The notes under the pieces: generated by a model
Told to the model about the DNA's origin: nothing
The model's input: only the letters and a program-made list of their open reading frames with translations
Database searches by the model: none
Shown: positions 63,964-64,000 of the stretch, in pieces
How the letters are laid out: every line of letters begins with the position of its first letter
Numbering within the stretch: the first letter of the stretch is position 1
Program-made: the position numbers and the translations under genes
Assembly (NCBI RefSeq): GCF_002216775.1
Contig: NZ_CP022315.1
Coordinates: 620,001 to 684,000, forward strand
Direction of reading: 5' to 3'
Source: Virgibacillus phasianinus
Lineage (GTDB): Bacteria > Bacillota > Bacilli > Bacillales > Amphibacillaceae
DNA length: 64,000 bases

Positions 63964-64000
63964 ATGGTGGAGACAAACAATACAATTGGATTTATCGGTA
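63964..64000 (+). CDS. N terminus of a Rossmann-fold oxidoreductase (partial)
   Basis: The frame starts MVETNNTIGFIG and runs off the window. TTAGGAGG lies 7 nt before the ATG. IGFIG is the start of a dinucleotide-binding beta-alpha-beta unit, as in pyrroline-5-carboxylate reductase or hydroxyisobutyrate dehydrogenases. The exact family cannot be told from 12 residues. Confidence 0.6.
   Translation, partial: MVETNNTIGFIG

Overview
The window is one contiguous chromosomal segment of a low-GC Gram-positive bacterium of the family Bacillaceae, most like the halotolerant Virgibacillus/Oceanobacillus/Lentibacillus group. This rests on Bacillus-type gene order (tRNA array, sprT-like, tex, rsb/sigB operon, ndoA/ndoAI, alr, ydcC-like lipoprotein, acpS, rhomboid, ydbT/ydbS, cshA), strong AGGAGG ribosome binding sites, sigma-A and sigma-B promoters, an S-box riboswitch and PerR-type boxes. 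The genus is an inference. No transposase, phage gene or CRISPR array was seen.

Layout. (1) 1-2754, minus strand: a sigma-A promoter, twelve tRNA genes, then a 16S rRNA gene cut by the window edge. (2) 2.9-24 kb: the conserved housekeeping block. It runs sprT-like, a PerR-type katA, tex, then rsbR-S-T-U-V-W-sigB-rsbX with an internal sigma-B promoter, the MazEF pair, alr, a LolA-like lipoprotein, nnr, acpS, rhomboid, two PH-domain proteins, cshA and a DMT transporter. (3) 24-37.5 kb: DegV, an esterase, a YppG-like protein, a glutaredoxin-like protein, MarR with small membrane proteins, DUF1206, a lipid kinase, a PepSY/histidine kinase/response regulator set, a VOC protein, a thioredoxin, a DUF368 lipid transporter, a CapA-like lipoprotein and DUF2254. 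(4) 37.6-41.6 kb: an apparent surface-protein module. It has a lipoprotein class F-like sortase, a duplicated His-containing helical protein with an MPKTG sorting signal, and an ECF sigma factor with an RskA-like anti-sigma factor. The sigma operon and the surface-protein operon share an almost identical promoter element with 16-bp spacing. (5) 41.8-48.7 kb: an ABC exporter and the tre operon (treP frameshifted, treA, treR) with two TreR-like operators. (6) 48.7-51.8 kb: an S-box, a MetY fused to a CoA-binding-like domain, and MetX. (7) 52-64 kb: TypA, CssRS divergent from HtrA/B, zinc-ribbon proteins, a YteA-like protein, a GNAT acetyltransferase and nrdAB. The nrdAB leader carries tandem NrdR boxes over the promoter and a cobalamin riboswitch with a terminator.

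The window also carries at least four families of non-coding repeats. These are a ~120-bp nested-hairpin element (two full copies, one partial), a second nested-hairpin element (two copies), a 55-bp perfect-arm palindrome (two copies, one inside nrdAB) and a ~62-bp element (two copies).

The points most worth following up are the sigma/anti-sigma/sortase/surface-protein module with its shared promoter, the dual NrdR plus cobalamin-riboswitch control of a B12-independent ribonucleotide reductase, the MetY fusion, and several leader-RNA structures (cshA, DUF1206, rsbV). Two places (treP and the 27.7-kb membrane gene) look like one-base losses in A-runs; they may be real or may be sequence errors.
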